Part shown: positions 25,548-40,400 of the stretch, in pieces
How the letters are laid out: each line of letters starts with the position of its first letter
Numbering within the stretch: position 1 is the stretch's first letter
Assembly: GCF_918797505.1 (NCBI RefSeq)
Contig: NC_092793.1
Span: 45,992,243 to 46,056,242 of the forward strand
From: Bemisia tabaci
Taxonomy: Eukaryota > Arthropoda > Insecta > Hemiptera > Aleyrodidae
Length of the DNA: 64,000 nucleotides
Direction of reading: 5' to 3'
Made by a program: the position numbers and the translations under genes
The notes under the pieces: model-generated
Told to the model about the DNA's origin: nothing
The model's database searches: none
What the model saw: only the letters and a program-made list of their open reading frames with translations

Positions 25548-25683
25548 TTTATATTTTAATCTTTTTGGATATCATAATTAGACACTTTGGGATGAAGGAC
25601 GTCTAGTTTGAATAAAATACGTAACTGAGGAGGAGAAAATCCGGAATATTCAACGCTGAGAAAAAAGTAGTAACGTGCGTTCT

Positions 25684-25826
25684 TTACGATATATCGATTG
25701 ATCTGTCATTTAAACCTATGGAAAAGGATCGATAAACAGGGTGTCCGCAACGAACACCTTAATAATCGATTCTTTACCATAGCTTCAAACGGGAAGATAT
25801 CGATACTCGATCATTCACCCTCGCTA
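25684..25826 (+). repeat. Dispersed repeat with GGTGTTCGC motif
   Basis: Matches 10138-10286 block by block (AAAGGATCGATAAA, AACACCTTAATAATCGATTC, CTTTACCATAG). Confidence 0.7.
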
Positions 25827-26793
25827 CGAGAAAAAAGGTCTCTACTTCAGGAGAGAAACACGTTGTCTTTACTTACTTCTTTTTGATACCATAATTTTAG
25901 ATCAAATAAGCGCGCTTATGCAAAAGAAAAACCGTATCTTAAAATCCACTTTTTTTTATTATTAATTTTTTTTAAAACGATTAATGTTGGTTTTACCTTA
26001 AGGATATTTTCTTGCTGTCAGTGTTTTATTAAAAGAATAGAGGTCTTAAATGACGACATTCGCGATTTGGCGAGTGGCGAATTAGTCCATGTCTACAGCC
26101 ACACGTCGGATGTTGCTCAGCACTTATTGGCAGACATCGAATTCCTGGATTCCTAGCGAGGAGATAGACTGCGTGCCGAGTAAAGAGAGTACACTACCTA
26201 ACAGCAATTGGCTAATGGATAAAAATACCAAACATTTGGTGACTGGGGAGGAGCACTACGAACAGTAAGGATGATGTAAGGCCGACTTCGAGCAGGAGTG
26301 ACGAATGCCGAGCAGGTCCATTCGGCTTAGAAATATATGAAAACTTTTTTCGCAGCAGCTGAAATTTTATTTAGCGTAATTATAGCCTCCTTAAAGTAAC
26401 AAGTATTCTCTTAGCGGAACCAGAGACTGCAAAAGAAAGTTGTATGATCCTGATTTTTCTTAATATTCACACCCTTTTTAAAGGCCCGGCAAGAACCAGC
26501 TTGAAAGACACTCACAGCGGAAAGACAATGGAAATCGTGTTCAAAGATGAATTCAACAGGCAGGTATGATTAAAAAACGGGGAAAGAAAAGATTGTACAA
26601 ATTCACACGCGGAAACAGCACCGTTTAACAGAAATTCATGTGCTGAACAGTATGCCAACTGTTGATTAATACACTTCGGGTTGGTGTGACAATGTGACAT
26701 AAGTCCAATCTTTTCTTTCCCCAGTTCTAGTACGTGCTCCTAGCTAGTAGCTTGGTCACTCGTCAATGACATTCGTCGATCATTGAAATATCG

Positions 26794-27042
26794 CTGCAAT
26801 GCTGAGGAAGAACGTAGTATGGACATTATAACGTTGTCAAATTTCCCTTCGTAAAATATTTACTCTCGGAAAGTTAATGGATATTTTCTTTTGAAATTTT
26901 CACATAAATAACCATATGTTGCGGAGAAAAAACGCTTTAAAAAACTCGGGAGAAAAATTCAACAATTCCTCGGAAAATTCGTGTTTAATTAAAGGAAATT
27001 AGGCACCATCCGAGTGCTCATACGACGTTTCTCCTTAGGGCG
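26794..27042. mobile_element. 250-bp MITE, copy 3 (diverged)
   Basis: CTGCAATGCTGAGGAAGAAC at the left and ACGACGTTTCTCCTTAG at the right, with the internal TTGTCAAATTTCCCTTCG block of the family. Confidence 0.65.
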
Positions 27043-29369
27043 CTACCGAGCGGCCGCTGAACGTGTCGAATGGTCGTTGAGGCTCGGAGATAGATTTTAA
27101 GGCTTCACGGGGCTATTTTTACTTGAGGTTCGATATATCCTTGACACTATTATCACCTCGGCCTACCAGGGTCAATAGAGTGCCCTGCTCATCATTTCGG
27201 CGTGGTCGCTGGCGCCGTTACACGTTTACATCGTCGCTTCCCTTGACCACTTCTATGAACTAGTAGCGCGACATTGATCTCTTTAACCTGATCGTTACGG
27301 ATGGAAACAGGAAAATTGCAACTGAGTAGAATGAGCATGTTCCGAATAGAAACTGGAGCAAAAGGGACTATTGTACTTCAGGGGGATTCGAGAACGATTT
27401 GAAAGTCAATCTCGTTATGCATCATTTCTTGAATTTTGAAACTGTTTCGCTCGTTCGTTGCCCTAAATGCAGCAACGACTCATTAAACATTGACGCATAC
27501 TCGTCAAATAAGCAACAACACATGCTATACAGCATACACACGCATTTGACATTTGTGACTCAGGCTTATAAATTGCGTCAGCTCAACGAATCTTTTGACA
27601 TTGAAAAGTAATTATTACGGCCAATATGGCCTAAAAAAGGATTGATGTGTTCAGGAGGGCAGTTAAGCAGGATTAAATTGTGTGGAATAAAAAGTAGAAG
27701 AAAATATTAAGAATACAATCTGGACTAAATTTTGCTACAACTATACTATTCCTAGCTTACCTTAGAGACAAAAATTTGTGCCAACAGTTTTCCATTGCAG
27801 ATATAGGTCCTTCTAATAGTACACCGTTGAATATTCGCGAGGTCGGATCAACAATTTGTTTGATCAAATCAAGCGAATCTATAGGCTACTCAAAAAATGA
27901 GCGGAGCCAGGGACTTTTCTTGGGAGGGGGGGGGGGGGGGGGGCACCTCCGCAGTGCCGCAGGATTAATTCGATGTTTTTTTTACGGACGAGTGCCGAGT
28001 CCTGAGGGCATCGCGAAGAGTTTACGAATTTCGGACGATCCCAAAATGAACACAGACTCCGAAATTTGCCGAGCAGAGCGCCATGTGCTCAAATTTCACC
28101 ATTTGCCCGTCACAAATGTATTTATGCTAAAGGAAACTAGGTATTTAGAAGAATAAATTCAATAGGAACTACTATATGAGACACGCAAGTTATTTTTACA
28201 TACCTACTTAGTTCCATTTGATTTAATTAATGTGCGCACATGTCTGTTTAGCATAATTTCGTGCAATTAGGAATTGATACGATCGTGTCCTGAGGTAGGA
28301 TTAGAGAGGCTCTTCAAAAGCATCTTTTTAAGTCTACCGGAACAAGGAGCCTCCTAACGTAATGAAAAATTAATTTTACTATGGCTTCATCCTGTATTTT
28401 GTCACTGGAATGATATTCATCGAGACACTGAACGTGCTAAATAGCCTTCTGCCTATGAAGAGTTCTCTTGTCGTGTAATGAGTGTATTGGAATAAGGAGG
28501 ACGTGTCAAGGACTGAGGAATAACAATTGCCTTCAATATGAGCTGATATGCAACCCCTCGACCGCAGTGTTTAAATAGTTATCGCCTCAATAAATAGGAG
28601 CTGGTCAGAGAGCGCTACCAACAGTGGACGTGCTTTGACGGACTTTGGTCCACTCGAAAAGGCAAATAAGATATCGAATTAAAAGAAAGTTTATTGGAAA
28701 GATTAAATGCTGACGAGTACTTTTTAATTTGAAAATTAGTTGAAGCATTAATAAGAGAAGTTGCATATTGACTGCAGGATTAGAAGGGCAAGGGGTGCAA
28801 AAACACAAAAAGCAAGTAGAGAGGAACAAGCCACCGATTAAAAAGGTATTACACTGATCCGAAGATACTGCAACAAATGAGCTGACAAAATGCTTGAGAA
28901 TGTCATACAGAACGTTTGCGCGAGAATACATCTAAACAAACGGTCAAACACTTGTAACACATGCTTCACCTGTTGCGATTAATTTGACTGATGCAGAAGA
29001 AGTGTGCAAATTATGTATCACTCTAATCTGTTTCATTCAAACCCATACATTTGAATTCGACCTACAGAATGAACCACCAGATAGGGTAGAACTCTTTGAA
29101 AATCCAAAAATCGACTGAATGAAGAGAGATTAGCATGTTTAGTTCATACTAGAATCAATGAATTTAAATGGTTCTCTTACGATAAACGACCAAAAAATAT
29201 CGACGATGAAACGCCCAAACCTCACATCTCGATTTACGACGTTGTAGACTTCAACTTCTCAACATCAATTTTTCAAAGGAAACTATCGTGATTTTTATTC
29301 CCTGTGTGAGGGAAATTCTGTGAAATTTTCGTGGAATGATGTTGAGAAATGGGACTGAAAAGGAGCCAA

Positions 29370-29522
29370 TAGCGATGCTTGGAAGTTGGCAACACTGTTG
29401 TTTCTCCATTTAGATGTATGTTAAACAATCGATTTTACGTAAGGCAGCCTGTCTCGACTCGATATATTCAATGGATTTCAATGGAGTATTAACAGTGTTG
29501 CCAACTTGCTAGGATCGCCACT
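29370..29522. repeat. Short MITE with AGTTGGCAACACTGTT arms
   Basis: Left GGAAGTTGGCAACACTGTTG is mirrored by AACAGTGTTGCCAACTTG, with AGCGATGC/GGATCGCC at the ends. Diverged copies lie at 31854-32017 and about 50593-50747. Confidence 0.7.
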
Positions 29523-29613
29523 GAAGGGAGCGAACGACCTTCAAATGACGATACGAGGAATTGTCGAGAAACGTGACATGTGCAACATCGATGACTCACG
29601 TGTCTAATATAGT

Positions 29614-29862
29614 ATTGCCGGACTTAGGAAACTCTTCGTAAAAATATTCGGATGTCCTCAAATTTCTCTCGATAAGATATTTATTTTTGAGAAAAACCAA
29701 TGAAAATTTTCCCATGGAATTTTCGGATACTTCGGATTGGGTTGCGAGAAAAACCCTTGAGAAATTGGAAGAGGGATATCCAAAAACATACCTGATAATC
29801 CTTATTTTATCCAAAGAAAATTTGACAACGTCGGAAAGATCATACGGCGTTCTTGCTCAGGA
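29614..29862. mobile_element. 250-bp MITE, copy 4 (diverged)
   Basis: Left TGCCGGACTTAGGAA and right CATACGGCGTTCTTGCTCAG are diverged ends of the family at 22046-22295. The internal open frames on both strands are incidental. Confidence 0.55.
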
Positions 29863-31853
29863 CGACAAAAATAAATTGGGATCGTTGAGAGCTCATGGGC
29901 TCATCTTCGTTCGCTGGAAGGAGATCCGTTGACCCTGTCCCTGTCTGATGAGCGTCCAAGGACAAGGAAGAGGGGGCAAGGGACATGCAGCCAAAGGCCG
30001 TTGTCCGACGTCTTGACTTAAAAGTCACGGACACATCTCAAGGAGCTCGGACAGGAGGAGTCGTTGTTACTATGCTTTAATGCCTTCTGCCACGGTTATG
30101 GCCACATAAGTTCCACGGTTGTCAAGTTGCATATACAGTTGTAGTCGACTTAAGATGGATCTATCCTCAGTCATCCCGTTAATCGTCACCTCTTCGTTGT
30201 AAAGTATATTTTTCCGATTATGAGTTAATTTGAAGACAAAAAAAATTGGAATGTCAGTCTCGAGCTGAATGTAGATGCAAAAGCCAACTTTTAGAACTTC
30301 AAAATAGTATCGAAAGGCTGTTTTCAATTTTCAACAGATTTTGACGTATTGAAATCGATTGTTATGTCTTTATAGTATATACGAGGGCAAAGACTTGCCC
30401 GATGGGGGAGTAAGAGGTGGGGTCCTAAAAATCGGGATGACTGTTTTCGTAATTTACAAACATCTTTTGGTAGCAATCTCCAAAATCAACACATATTGGA
30501 ACAACTTATATTATTCACCGAAAGCGGTCAACTGATACTTCCCGGTTAAAGAAAACACCAAATCCGGTGGAAGAAATTCAAAATTTCACGTAAATAAAGG
30601 AGGTAAGTAACATTTTTACAACTTTGGGACGAAAAACTTCAACGTCTAAGAATTACAAAAATATGCACCTCAGGTCTCGTTACTCGTAAAAAGATGAACG
30701 TTTTTCGTAATAATTGTTTTAAAGCTTTTAATTAAAATGCCAAGCTAAAAACTGAGTTGTATTTCTTTATTATTTTACTTTTTTTAATGCAAAGTTCAGT
30801 CTAAGATGAGTTTTCCTAAAAACATCGTTAGGTCCTTTTCTTTGATAGATGACATTTTTAATCTTATCAAGGGAAAGTCAAAGAATAACAAAGAAAGGAA
30901 ACTTAAGAATATTTTGAAGCAAGTCCATATAATATATTTTGAAGCAGTACCATTATACATATTTAATGACTTCAGCACACTATGCAACTTCGGTGCTTCG
31001 ACTACCGGGACTAATGCATTGATGTGCAAGGTGAATTTTTACCGTACAAAAGTGAGTTGAATCAAATTTTCAGCTGGTAATCATATTTTACGTGGAAAAT
31101 TTTATTGAGAAATCATATTTACTTTGGTGCTGAGTTCTAGTCGAAAGATTCTTGGATCTCAGGGATTTGTAGGTTTCTATCAAGATTTAAAACTTTTTAA
31201 AACGCACACTTCTGGAGCGCTGGCTCATCCTGTAGTTAAAGATAGTGAACGTTAAAATTTAGTTGAAATTTTTACTTTTGGAATTACGGGGCATGTGAAC
31301 AACTACTCCCAGTAACCGAAAATTTTGCCATTAGTTTGAAAATTCATTCTAATTCATTTCCTGTGTGGAATTAAAGTGCATGAAGCGAAAGATCACAAGA
31401 TTGGATTTTTATCTGAACCGTATTCATTCTAATTCTCTGATTTAAACAAACCCTCACAAAACTTACAAATGTTTTGATTTTTCACAAAATTTGACAACTG
31501 CCCATAACATTCACTTTTTGCTCTAAAATGAGGCGAGAAAAGGCATATAGACTACATTGTTTTTATCAGAGGAGCACATTGGGTGGTGATGCCAAATCAG
31601 ACGAGTTTTACATTATTGTTGAAAGTCAATATTACTAAAATGAAAAGAAAACTATAGTAATTTTGTTGCAGTTGTTTAAAATCAAGTTGTGATTACAGAG
31701 CACTTCATTTGCATTCGACATTACTGTTTTGATCAAAATTATCGTGTATCATGTAGTATTGAGTAAAATTTTTAAATAACTTGGCAAGATCTTGACAAAA
31801 TTTGAAACTGCCTTAGGTCGGTCGGTATGGTATATTTGTTCTGTATTCTATGG

Positions 31854-32017
31854 CAGTGGCGATTCTTGAAAGTTGGCAACGCTGTTTTTCTCCGTTTAAA
31901 TGTATATGTAAAATAATCGATTGTAGCATCCTGCAGCTTGTCTCACCTAGAATCGATATATTCAATGGATTTAAACTGCATACTGACAGTGTTTCCTACT
32001 TGCTGGAATCGCCTCTG
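31854..32017. repeat. Short MITE, AGTTGGCAAC family
   Basis: CAGTGGCGATTCTTGAAAGT at the left and CTTGCTGGAATCGCCTCTG at the right; same internal order as 29370-29522, including ATTCAATGGATTT. Confidence 0.65.
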
Positions 32018-34353
32018 TTCTATAGGTTACTTATACCTGTATACAATATTTATTTGCATTAAAATTATCTAGGATGCGCAGCATATATTCTCTGTGAAGA
32101 TGATGAACTTGTGCCCTCATCCACTCAACATGTCCGATTGTCCGTTCCTGGTTGAACGCAACGCCGGGACCAATTATGCGATACGACTATTTCGACACTC
32201 AAGTACCTTAAATTGCATAACCATTGATATGAAGGAGAACTGAGATTCTCGCGCGTGCTTCAATTACAATAGAGTTTGCCTTTGACTTCTCGAGTTCTCG
32301 AACGCTAGCTAGAGTTGAATCTATAACGGGATAAGCAAGCATCGAGATAGCTAATACATTATTGCTAAAATACCGGTTCTTCTTAACTTTTCTGGCAGAA
32401 AACAGAGCTATTACGCCTTGATTGTTGATTCCCAAATAATGTCGTTTATAAAACCTATATTTAATGAGAGAGTATGCAAACGCGAGTATTAAATGTTTAA
32501 TCTTATTGAGCAAGTGCAATATTTTGCGTTTACCTACATCCAGTTTTATTTTAGAACTTACAAAATAGATTCTTCGGGAAGAAACAGGTAAAGTGTGCCT
32601 TAAGCCATAATGAAACCGTTTTTTGTCAAATATGTAGAGTAAAACTGATAATTTAGCAGAATTTGTCGATACCTCGATAATTATGTATCAGCATAGATTC
32701 ACCTAAAGCAAACATGTTTACATTCATTTTTACACATTTTAAATTCAAAATTCTGGGCACGTTCGGAAGTAAAAACTCTGGTGTCAACAGTTGAGTGTTC
32801 AGGTCAGGTCGGCCATGGCAATTGAAACCGACTATGTAGCGAGGAGATACTGTTGTGATCTTCGGTCGATCAACGGTATGTGGCAACGCAGTAAACATGA
32901 ATGGAGTTCGGCGTAATCCAACGAGAACGGCTCAGTTAAAGGGATTAGCACAGAATACTGAAGGGATTCAAACGCTGGATAATCTTATTTCCCTTGAACA
33001 AGTTAATCGGGTATAAAAAGGAAAATTCCGGATTTGATGCCATTCAGTATCCAGTGCTGAGTCCTCCGCATCTATCATGGGAATATTGAGTGGGCCTGAC
33101 TTGCGGTCCAATCTAACCCAATGGGGCCCTCAAGCCCTGGCCAGGTAGGAACATCCAGATCTCATATTTGTAGTCCTTTTAAATGAAACTAGTTTAAAGA
33201 CGATACTTAAAAGTAAAAGCTTGGTAAAAATGAAAAAAATTGGATAAAAAAAGAGCAAGGTCATTTTTCAACTTCCAAAACTGCAACTACTCGGTCATCA
33301 TGAATTTGTTGGGGCTAAGAAGCTTAAATTACGAAAGTCACGGTAATGTCATTGCGTGGATTTCCTAGAGATAGAATTTGATTTATGCCTTTTTTAATCC
33401 TAACTTTTTTTCACCATTACAATTACAATTAACATTTGGATATGCGCTCTCCTGATCCTATACTTTGTGGTATAACTTTAGAAAATTTTGAGTGGACACT
33501 TTAATAGCAGGAGACAAATTTTAAGATACACGATACAGAACTTTAAGTGAAGTCAAGTTTCTCAATTTCGGTTCATTACTTTCCATAGAATACCAAGAGT
33601 AATTTTTGTCCATTTGTTTCCATTTATTTGGATGCGGCTCAAAAAGCAATATTCAGTGATTAAATGGTCTCGGTTTCATAAAAAAGTACTCTTGTGACCT
33701 GTGGATCCTGTATGCTGTAAATTTAAATATTGATTCGTAGTTAAAGTTCAAATACCTATCTTTGTGTTTCTAAAATTGTGTTCCTCGTATAATGCTTCAA
33801 ATATTAAGGGTGCCCATTTCCAATTGTGACGTACCTTAAGGTGGAATCTTAAACAATTTAGGCCATTACAGCAGAAAAAAAATCAGATTTGGGATAAAAA
33901 ATATTAATTTTCAATTTCATACACTTCTAATATACTTTCAAGAGCATCGGATCTGAGTTGTCTATTGCCCGTAGCGTATTTGGCAAATTTAAAGATCCTA
34001 TATCTTGGGCCTATGGTGTTATAGATATCATAACCGATTTTTTACATAAATAGACTCTTCACCAACTATGTTGTTGACTCAAATAACTTGGCTTTTTTCA
34101 AAATTGATAGTTACGTTTCTTGGGCTCTTAACTGCACCTGTAAGATGTCAAAAGTGCTAATAACGCTTATTTTCCAGTTGTGGTTCAAAATGACTTAAAT
34201 ATACTTTTTTTATTTTGATCTGCTGTACTGATTTAAAGATCATTTTCAAAGATGGACCAAAGAGCCAAGGGTATAGTGTTGAACCTTTGACTGAGTCTCC
34301 AGGTTCATTTTATCCATGTCAATTATTGTTTCCAATGTTTGATTGCGGACAGG

Positions 34354-37300
34354 ATGGACCAACAAAGCACTGGACCTCGTATGTTAGGCTGGAACGTGAA
34401 ACCAGAGGACCTGCATCAAATTCCTGAACACTGGTTCAAATACCCCGAACCCGACCCTCTTCAAAATTATATGCTCGGATTATTATACGTATTATTCACA
34501 TTTGTATCACTCTTTGGCAACGGTCTTGTCATCTGGATATTTTCAACGTGAGTTAAAATAATTATGGTGTTATTATTCTAATCGAATTCATTAATTTGCA
34601 AAGTTTAAAAAAAAAAAAAAATAAAAATATCTTGAATGGAGATTAATTTAGTCTTTTTAGAAATGAAGATTTTTTGGAGTGTTTTATAATTTAAGGTAAA
34701 GATGGTATACTTTAAGGCATTGGTTGTTGAAAAACTCGGAAAGTTCAAGAAGAAAATTTCTAACTGTAAACACTGAATAAAAAAAAAAAACCCTACAATT
34801 TGCGCTGAGAAATTTTTTATCTTGAATCAAGAATGATGCTACTTACTTTCAGCTATACCTACGTTTTTGCGTATACTCAAGCATTATTTATTTTTTCTGA
34901 GAAATTTAGCTTGAATTCAGTTATAAAAACTTCTTCACTTTCACGCGGACCACTATAAACACGTATGAAAAGTCCGAAGTTGAATGATGAGCAAGATGGT
35001 AACGTTTGCAGTTCACATTAGAATTAGAAAATTCTAACTTCTTGCTCAAGAGAAAGCTAAAATCAACAAGGATGGTAAAACCGGTCATCGATATTGAATT
35101 TACCAAATATTTGTTAGTAATCATAAAAAAAAAAAAAAAAAAAAAAAAATAATCTCCGCAACAAATTGCTTTCCTGTTCCGATGAAAGTAGGTATGCAAC
35201 GTTGCTCAGATACGTAACCTAGCTACGTTGTGTAAAGTTCCATGATTAATTTCTGTTTGTAATAGAGCAAAATCACTGCGGACGCCATCCAACTTTTTCG
35301 TAGTGAATTTAGCGATATGTGACTTCGGGATGATGCTGAAAACACCGATCATGATCTACAACTCGTTCAATTTGGGCTTCGAGTCGGGCGCATACTGGTG
35401 TAGGATCTTCGCTCTTGTCGGATCTTTCACGGGCATCGGCCAGGCCTGCACAAACGCAGCTATTGCTTACGATAGATACAAGTAAGTTCCTAAGTTGCCT
35501 TCTCAAACGTTTTTACTTGGCCAAGAGAATATGGCATTGGTAAAGATATGGCCAAATAATACAGAATGGAGGGTTGAACAAGTGAAATAAAAAGTATGAA
35601 AATTTGGACATTTCCGTAAAATATCTCATGAAATTTCACCAAGTTGTGAAAAATATGAGAAAAACATTTTCGGGGGCTGGCTATGCAATACGCACTAAAC
35701 GGAGATGGAAAGCAGAAAAGAGTCATTTGCCTTTCATTTAATTTCGAAAAATATGTGTCAATATTATGGTATTTTTCTGAAATTTCAAGATTTTATTTTT
35801 CATGAAAAATTGCAACCCTGACCGAAAGACAATATAACCGGGAATTTTCGAAAGTAGAACCTCGTCATCAAACACTTCGGGGAGAGTTGTTGAAGTATAC
35901 GCAACATTTTCTCCAAAGTTTTTTAAACTGTAAAATTATAAAATGACCTTGATCATTCCCTCTCGTGCAAGTTTTTAGCAGAAAATTGAATTTTCCTCAT
36001 AATACCTTGTTTTTTTCGGAAAATTTCGATTTTACGAAAAATTGATGGGTGTGAAGTTTTTAAATCTGAGATAAGTTTTGGACTCAGCGCTAAAAATTAC
36101 ATTGAAATCAACGATCTGATTTCCAGAATTTAAATTGTTTCCTCTGCAGATTTATAAAACCAAAGAACTTTCAGAGTCTGCAGTTCCCTAAGTACACAGC
36201 CGGCTCAGCCTAAATGGGTGTTTCTCAATGCTTGGGTTTTATTAAAAAGCTGCTATGCTAAGACTTTTAAACTTTTAAGGCCAGAATTAGCCCTTAATGG
36301 AGCAAATCCAATCTAATTAGCTTAAAATACAGGTCTTATTCGTGAAAAACTAATAACTAAAACCATTTGAGATGCTATGGGAAAAATCATCTACCGACTC
36401 CTTGGTTAATCTAACAAACAGAATGAAGAGAGGAAAATAACACAAAGAAACAAATTAGCTTTTCTAATGGAATCATTTTTCTACAGCGCAATTGCAAGGC
36501 CATTTGATGGGAAAATGTCAGCAGGAAAAGCATTTATGGTGCTCTTAATAATTTGGCTGTATGTTACGCCATGGGCTATTCTACCATACATCGAAAAGTG
36601 GAATCGATTTGTTCCAGGTACTTTTTCTTTTCCTTCTACTAGCTTTTCTGAATAACTCGTACTGATTCATTATATACCTTACTCAAATCTCTTTATATAG
36701 GGTAAGAACGAAAAAGGCATAGAGAAAAAAAAGGTACATCAATTATTTTGATACACTACTTAATGTAATTTAAACATTCATGAGTCTCTCAACGTGAGTC
36801 CCATGCGATTTTATAGACGATAAAAATCGAATAAAATCACGCCGATCACTGCATGAGCTGAGCGCACTGTGTTTGGCGCAATGCGTGAAGTATTCCCACA
36901 GTCTTGTAGGCGCTATGCCTTTCACGCCAACCGCTGCTGAACGCATTGTGTTCGACGCAATGCGTGAAGTATTCATGCAGTCTTGTAGGCGCTAATGTGT
37001 GTTACATGCCGATCGCCGCGCCGAGGGCTTCTCATTTTCATATCAAGTCCTCGTCATCATTGTCTCTGCACCGCGCCGCTCCAGGCCAAATTGCGTGTTT
37101 GGTTTCTCTCTTGACTAGACTAATGAAAGGTGCTGTCTCTCGTTATCGCCGAAAGACGAACAAATTAGAAATTATCATACTTTAACTCTCAGAAAATGAG
37201 AGATTTTTTCGCCTTTTCTCGTTTGTAATTTTTTTTTTAAAATCAGATTTTTTTCTTGATACCTACATTTGAAGAAATTACAACATTTGGCGCCCCCTAG

Positions 37301-37438
37301 ATTTTCCGCAATGGGCCGCTCGGCCCATGTGGCCACCCCCTAAATCCGGCCCTGCTCAGTTGACTATATCTCTTAACAGACCCTATGCACTAAAGTCTCA
37401 GAAAATCAATCAGTGATTTTTAGTGTAAGTATTTTCTG

Positions 37439-37476
<38 letters not shown>

Positions 37477-40400
37477 TACCTATTGCTTCCTCTCTCATGT
37501 TGGAAAATAGGCTGTAACCTAAACATATGAAGAGTACCGATCTCGGGTTGTAGATGACACAAATGTGCCACTCATTTTCTGTTATATTTTACGTTGCTTT
37601 ACAGAGGGTTATTTGACGACGTGTACATTTGACTACTTATCGCCGACGAAAGAAACACAATTCTTCGTCTTGACGATGTTCACAGTGTGCTACGTCATTC
37701 CAATGTCTCTCGTTGTTTTCTTCTACTCGAGGATTGTTGGTCATGTGTTCAGCCATGAAAAAGCTCTCAGAGAACAGGTAAGGATCGGGATCAAGATACA
37801 AAATGTCAGGATTTTTACGGAATGCAATTATTTTAAACATAGTACAACAGATGTAGAAGGCCAAGGTCCAGAAACGCCTAAAAGCAGTAAAAGCTCAATT
37901 TTGAAACAAAATTATCATGAGTTCAACAAAGTATTCCTCAGGTTATGAATAAAAGTTTGTCAAAGTTCATTGAATAAATCGGTTTCAATTTTACACCTTA
38001 CTGATTCAAGTTGTAGTAGGTAAATCAAAGGCTGATAAAATGTTTAAAGTGAGCGCATTTTGCAATAATTAGAGAAATGCTACAATACTATTTGTGAAGT
38101 TTGAAAGCGTTGCCTTAGTATTGACATTCATTTCTGCTATCAACATTGCTGTGAACGTCCTTTATTTCTGGACGAGTCGGTGATCGGTGAAGTCAAGCAA
38201 TAAAAACAAAACTCGTGGAACAATAATTCCGACGTCTGAGTAGCTCAAAATGCATAACTAGGGGATTGCAGGAGCGCTTACTCGCCGCGTGTTTGGACAA
38301 GGATAGACTGATCCTCAAATGTAAATGATTCGATTTATACACCAAGTATGTAATCGAAATGTTATGAATTCAGTCTAATGGGGCACTTAATTTTGACGAT
38401 TCATTTTTGAGATGAGTCATTTAGGAATGCTGAAACAACGAACCACCAAAACTTTAAGATTGAGTCAGAGGAACTGATTTCAGAATTACCCTAGAAAATT
38501 ATCTCCTAGGCTCTCAGTACGTAGAGGAAGCAAAAATTATCTGATTCAGTGTGCGAAGTGTCTAAATGCTTTGGAAAATAATGTGCAACGAACAATTTAA
38601 TTCTACAGGCAAAGAAAATGAATGTCGAATCTCTGAGGAGTGGCCAAGACCCAAATGCACAGTCTGCTGAGGTTCGAATTGCCAAAGCTGCCATCACAAT
38701 TTGTTTCTTATTCATAGCATCTTGGACACCTTATGCTGTGGTAGCTTTAATCGGAGCATTCGGCGATCAGTGAGTATCTTTTTGCCCGTAATTCTTGTTT
38801 GAATGCATTAATTTTAGAATTTTGATTTTTAATTTTAACTTTAGTTTAGAGTATATAAAAGCAAGCCTTCTAATTTTTGGGTTCTTTCTTAAGACTTTAA
38901 TTTCATAGGTAGAGTGGAAATGTGGAAATCGCGGATTACTTCTGAGTTCAAAAGCATCTGAACCTTGTCGAACTCAATTGCAATGCTTCATAATCTTGCT
39001 GGAGATCAATGGCGATAGGCGTGAATGATCGAGTATCGATATTTTCCCATTTGAAGCTGTGATAAAGAATCGATTAATATGGTGTTTGTTGCAATTGCGA
39101 ACACCCTGATTATCGATCCTTTTTCATAGGTTTAATGGTAGATCAATCGATAGATCGCAAAGCACGCCACGCCACTGCTGAAGATTTATTCTGAGAGATA
39201 TGAGTCTCATTGCACTCGCGATACATCTTGACTCTTAAGCCCATATATAAGAGAATCTACGACGCAAATGCTCATGTGGATCCTCTATTAGAATTACCAA
39301 CACTACATCCATTTTATCTACAGCAACACAATTGAGCAAAGCAGGAAAATTTCAAAATACCAATTCCAGTTACCTACTTCTTTCTTCAAAATTAGTCGAT
39401 AAAAACTTCAAAGTTTAGGAGTTAAGTATGAAATGTTGATACCTTCATAAATTACATTTTTGAAGGCAAAGGGATAAAATTGCAAGAAACTAAAATTATA
39501 ATCACTCCGAGATAACATATATTTTTTCTTGTTAACTTCCACTGACTAATTTTCTTTTTTAGGAATCTCCTAACTCCTGGAATAACGATGCTTCCAGCAT
39601 GTACTTGTAAACTGGTTGCCTGCCTAGATCCATATGTATATGCTATTAGCCATCCACGTTACAGGTAAGATAATAAGTAAAATCATTAATTTCATCTTAG
39701 TAAAATTTGGAAGAGCCAAAGAAAAGAAATAACTTATCAACTCAAGAGATAAGGCAATCCTTGCCAAGCTGCGGGCTGATTATTGAAATTGATAGACAAG
39801 GGAGACAAACTGAAAATTAAGCGATACTTTCGGTGGAAGCGGGTGGTTGCAATGGGCAAAGGAGGTAATTTATAGACTAACTAACGGCAACCCACAAAAT
39901 GCCTTACGTACTGTATTATTTCATAATTTTCTCCCTTAGTAGGAACTAAACACCTCAATTAATAGGATCGTTCCATACTCCCTGTGTCTTCTTCGCTTTG
40001 TCTATCGATTTCAATAGTCAGCTCGCAAGAGGGTTAAGGCAGCCTTGATCAAGGTTCGAACAGATACAAAACTTGCGGATAAATAAATACGTGATCTGTC
40101 TTGAATTCTTTTATTGAAATAACGATGTGAATTTATTTGAAAATCGCTCATGGAAAAAAACTTGGTGCGTTGGGACTAAAATGTAGGTCATATGGATCTC
40201 TGAAGTTTTCGGGTCGTGCATTCGAAAATTGATGGCCAGCTGAAGTTCGGACCACACATCTGAAGTACTTCGGTTGAGACTTCCTTAGAGTCAACCGAAG
40301 TGCTGAAGGGCATCGGATGTGTAACCCGGAGTTTGGCAGCTGGAAAAACTATCGATGACTAAAAGTGCGAAACAACGCATCTCCTTTGTTTCAAAATATC

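Larger units (their letters stand above)
25548..34353. other. Gene-free repeat-rich intergenic region
   Basis: About 8.8 kb between the exchanger and the opsin. It holds MITE copies listed separately (25684, 26794, 29370, 29614, 31854), a run of G at 27926-27943 and otherwise AT-rich sequence. Short frames such as 27399-27611 have no recognisable domain or splice context. Confidence 0.55.

Noticed and set aside
27399..27611. 70-codon frame with a CPKC motif
   Set aside because: One CxxC pair in a short frame without other support.
40040..40060. tRNA B-box-like string GGTTCGAAC
   Set aside because: No A box or cloverleaf can be drawn around it.
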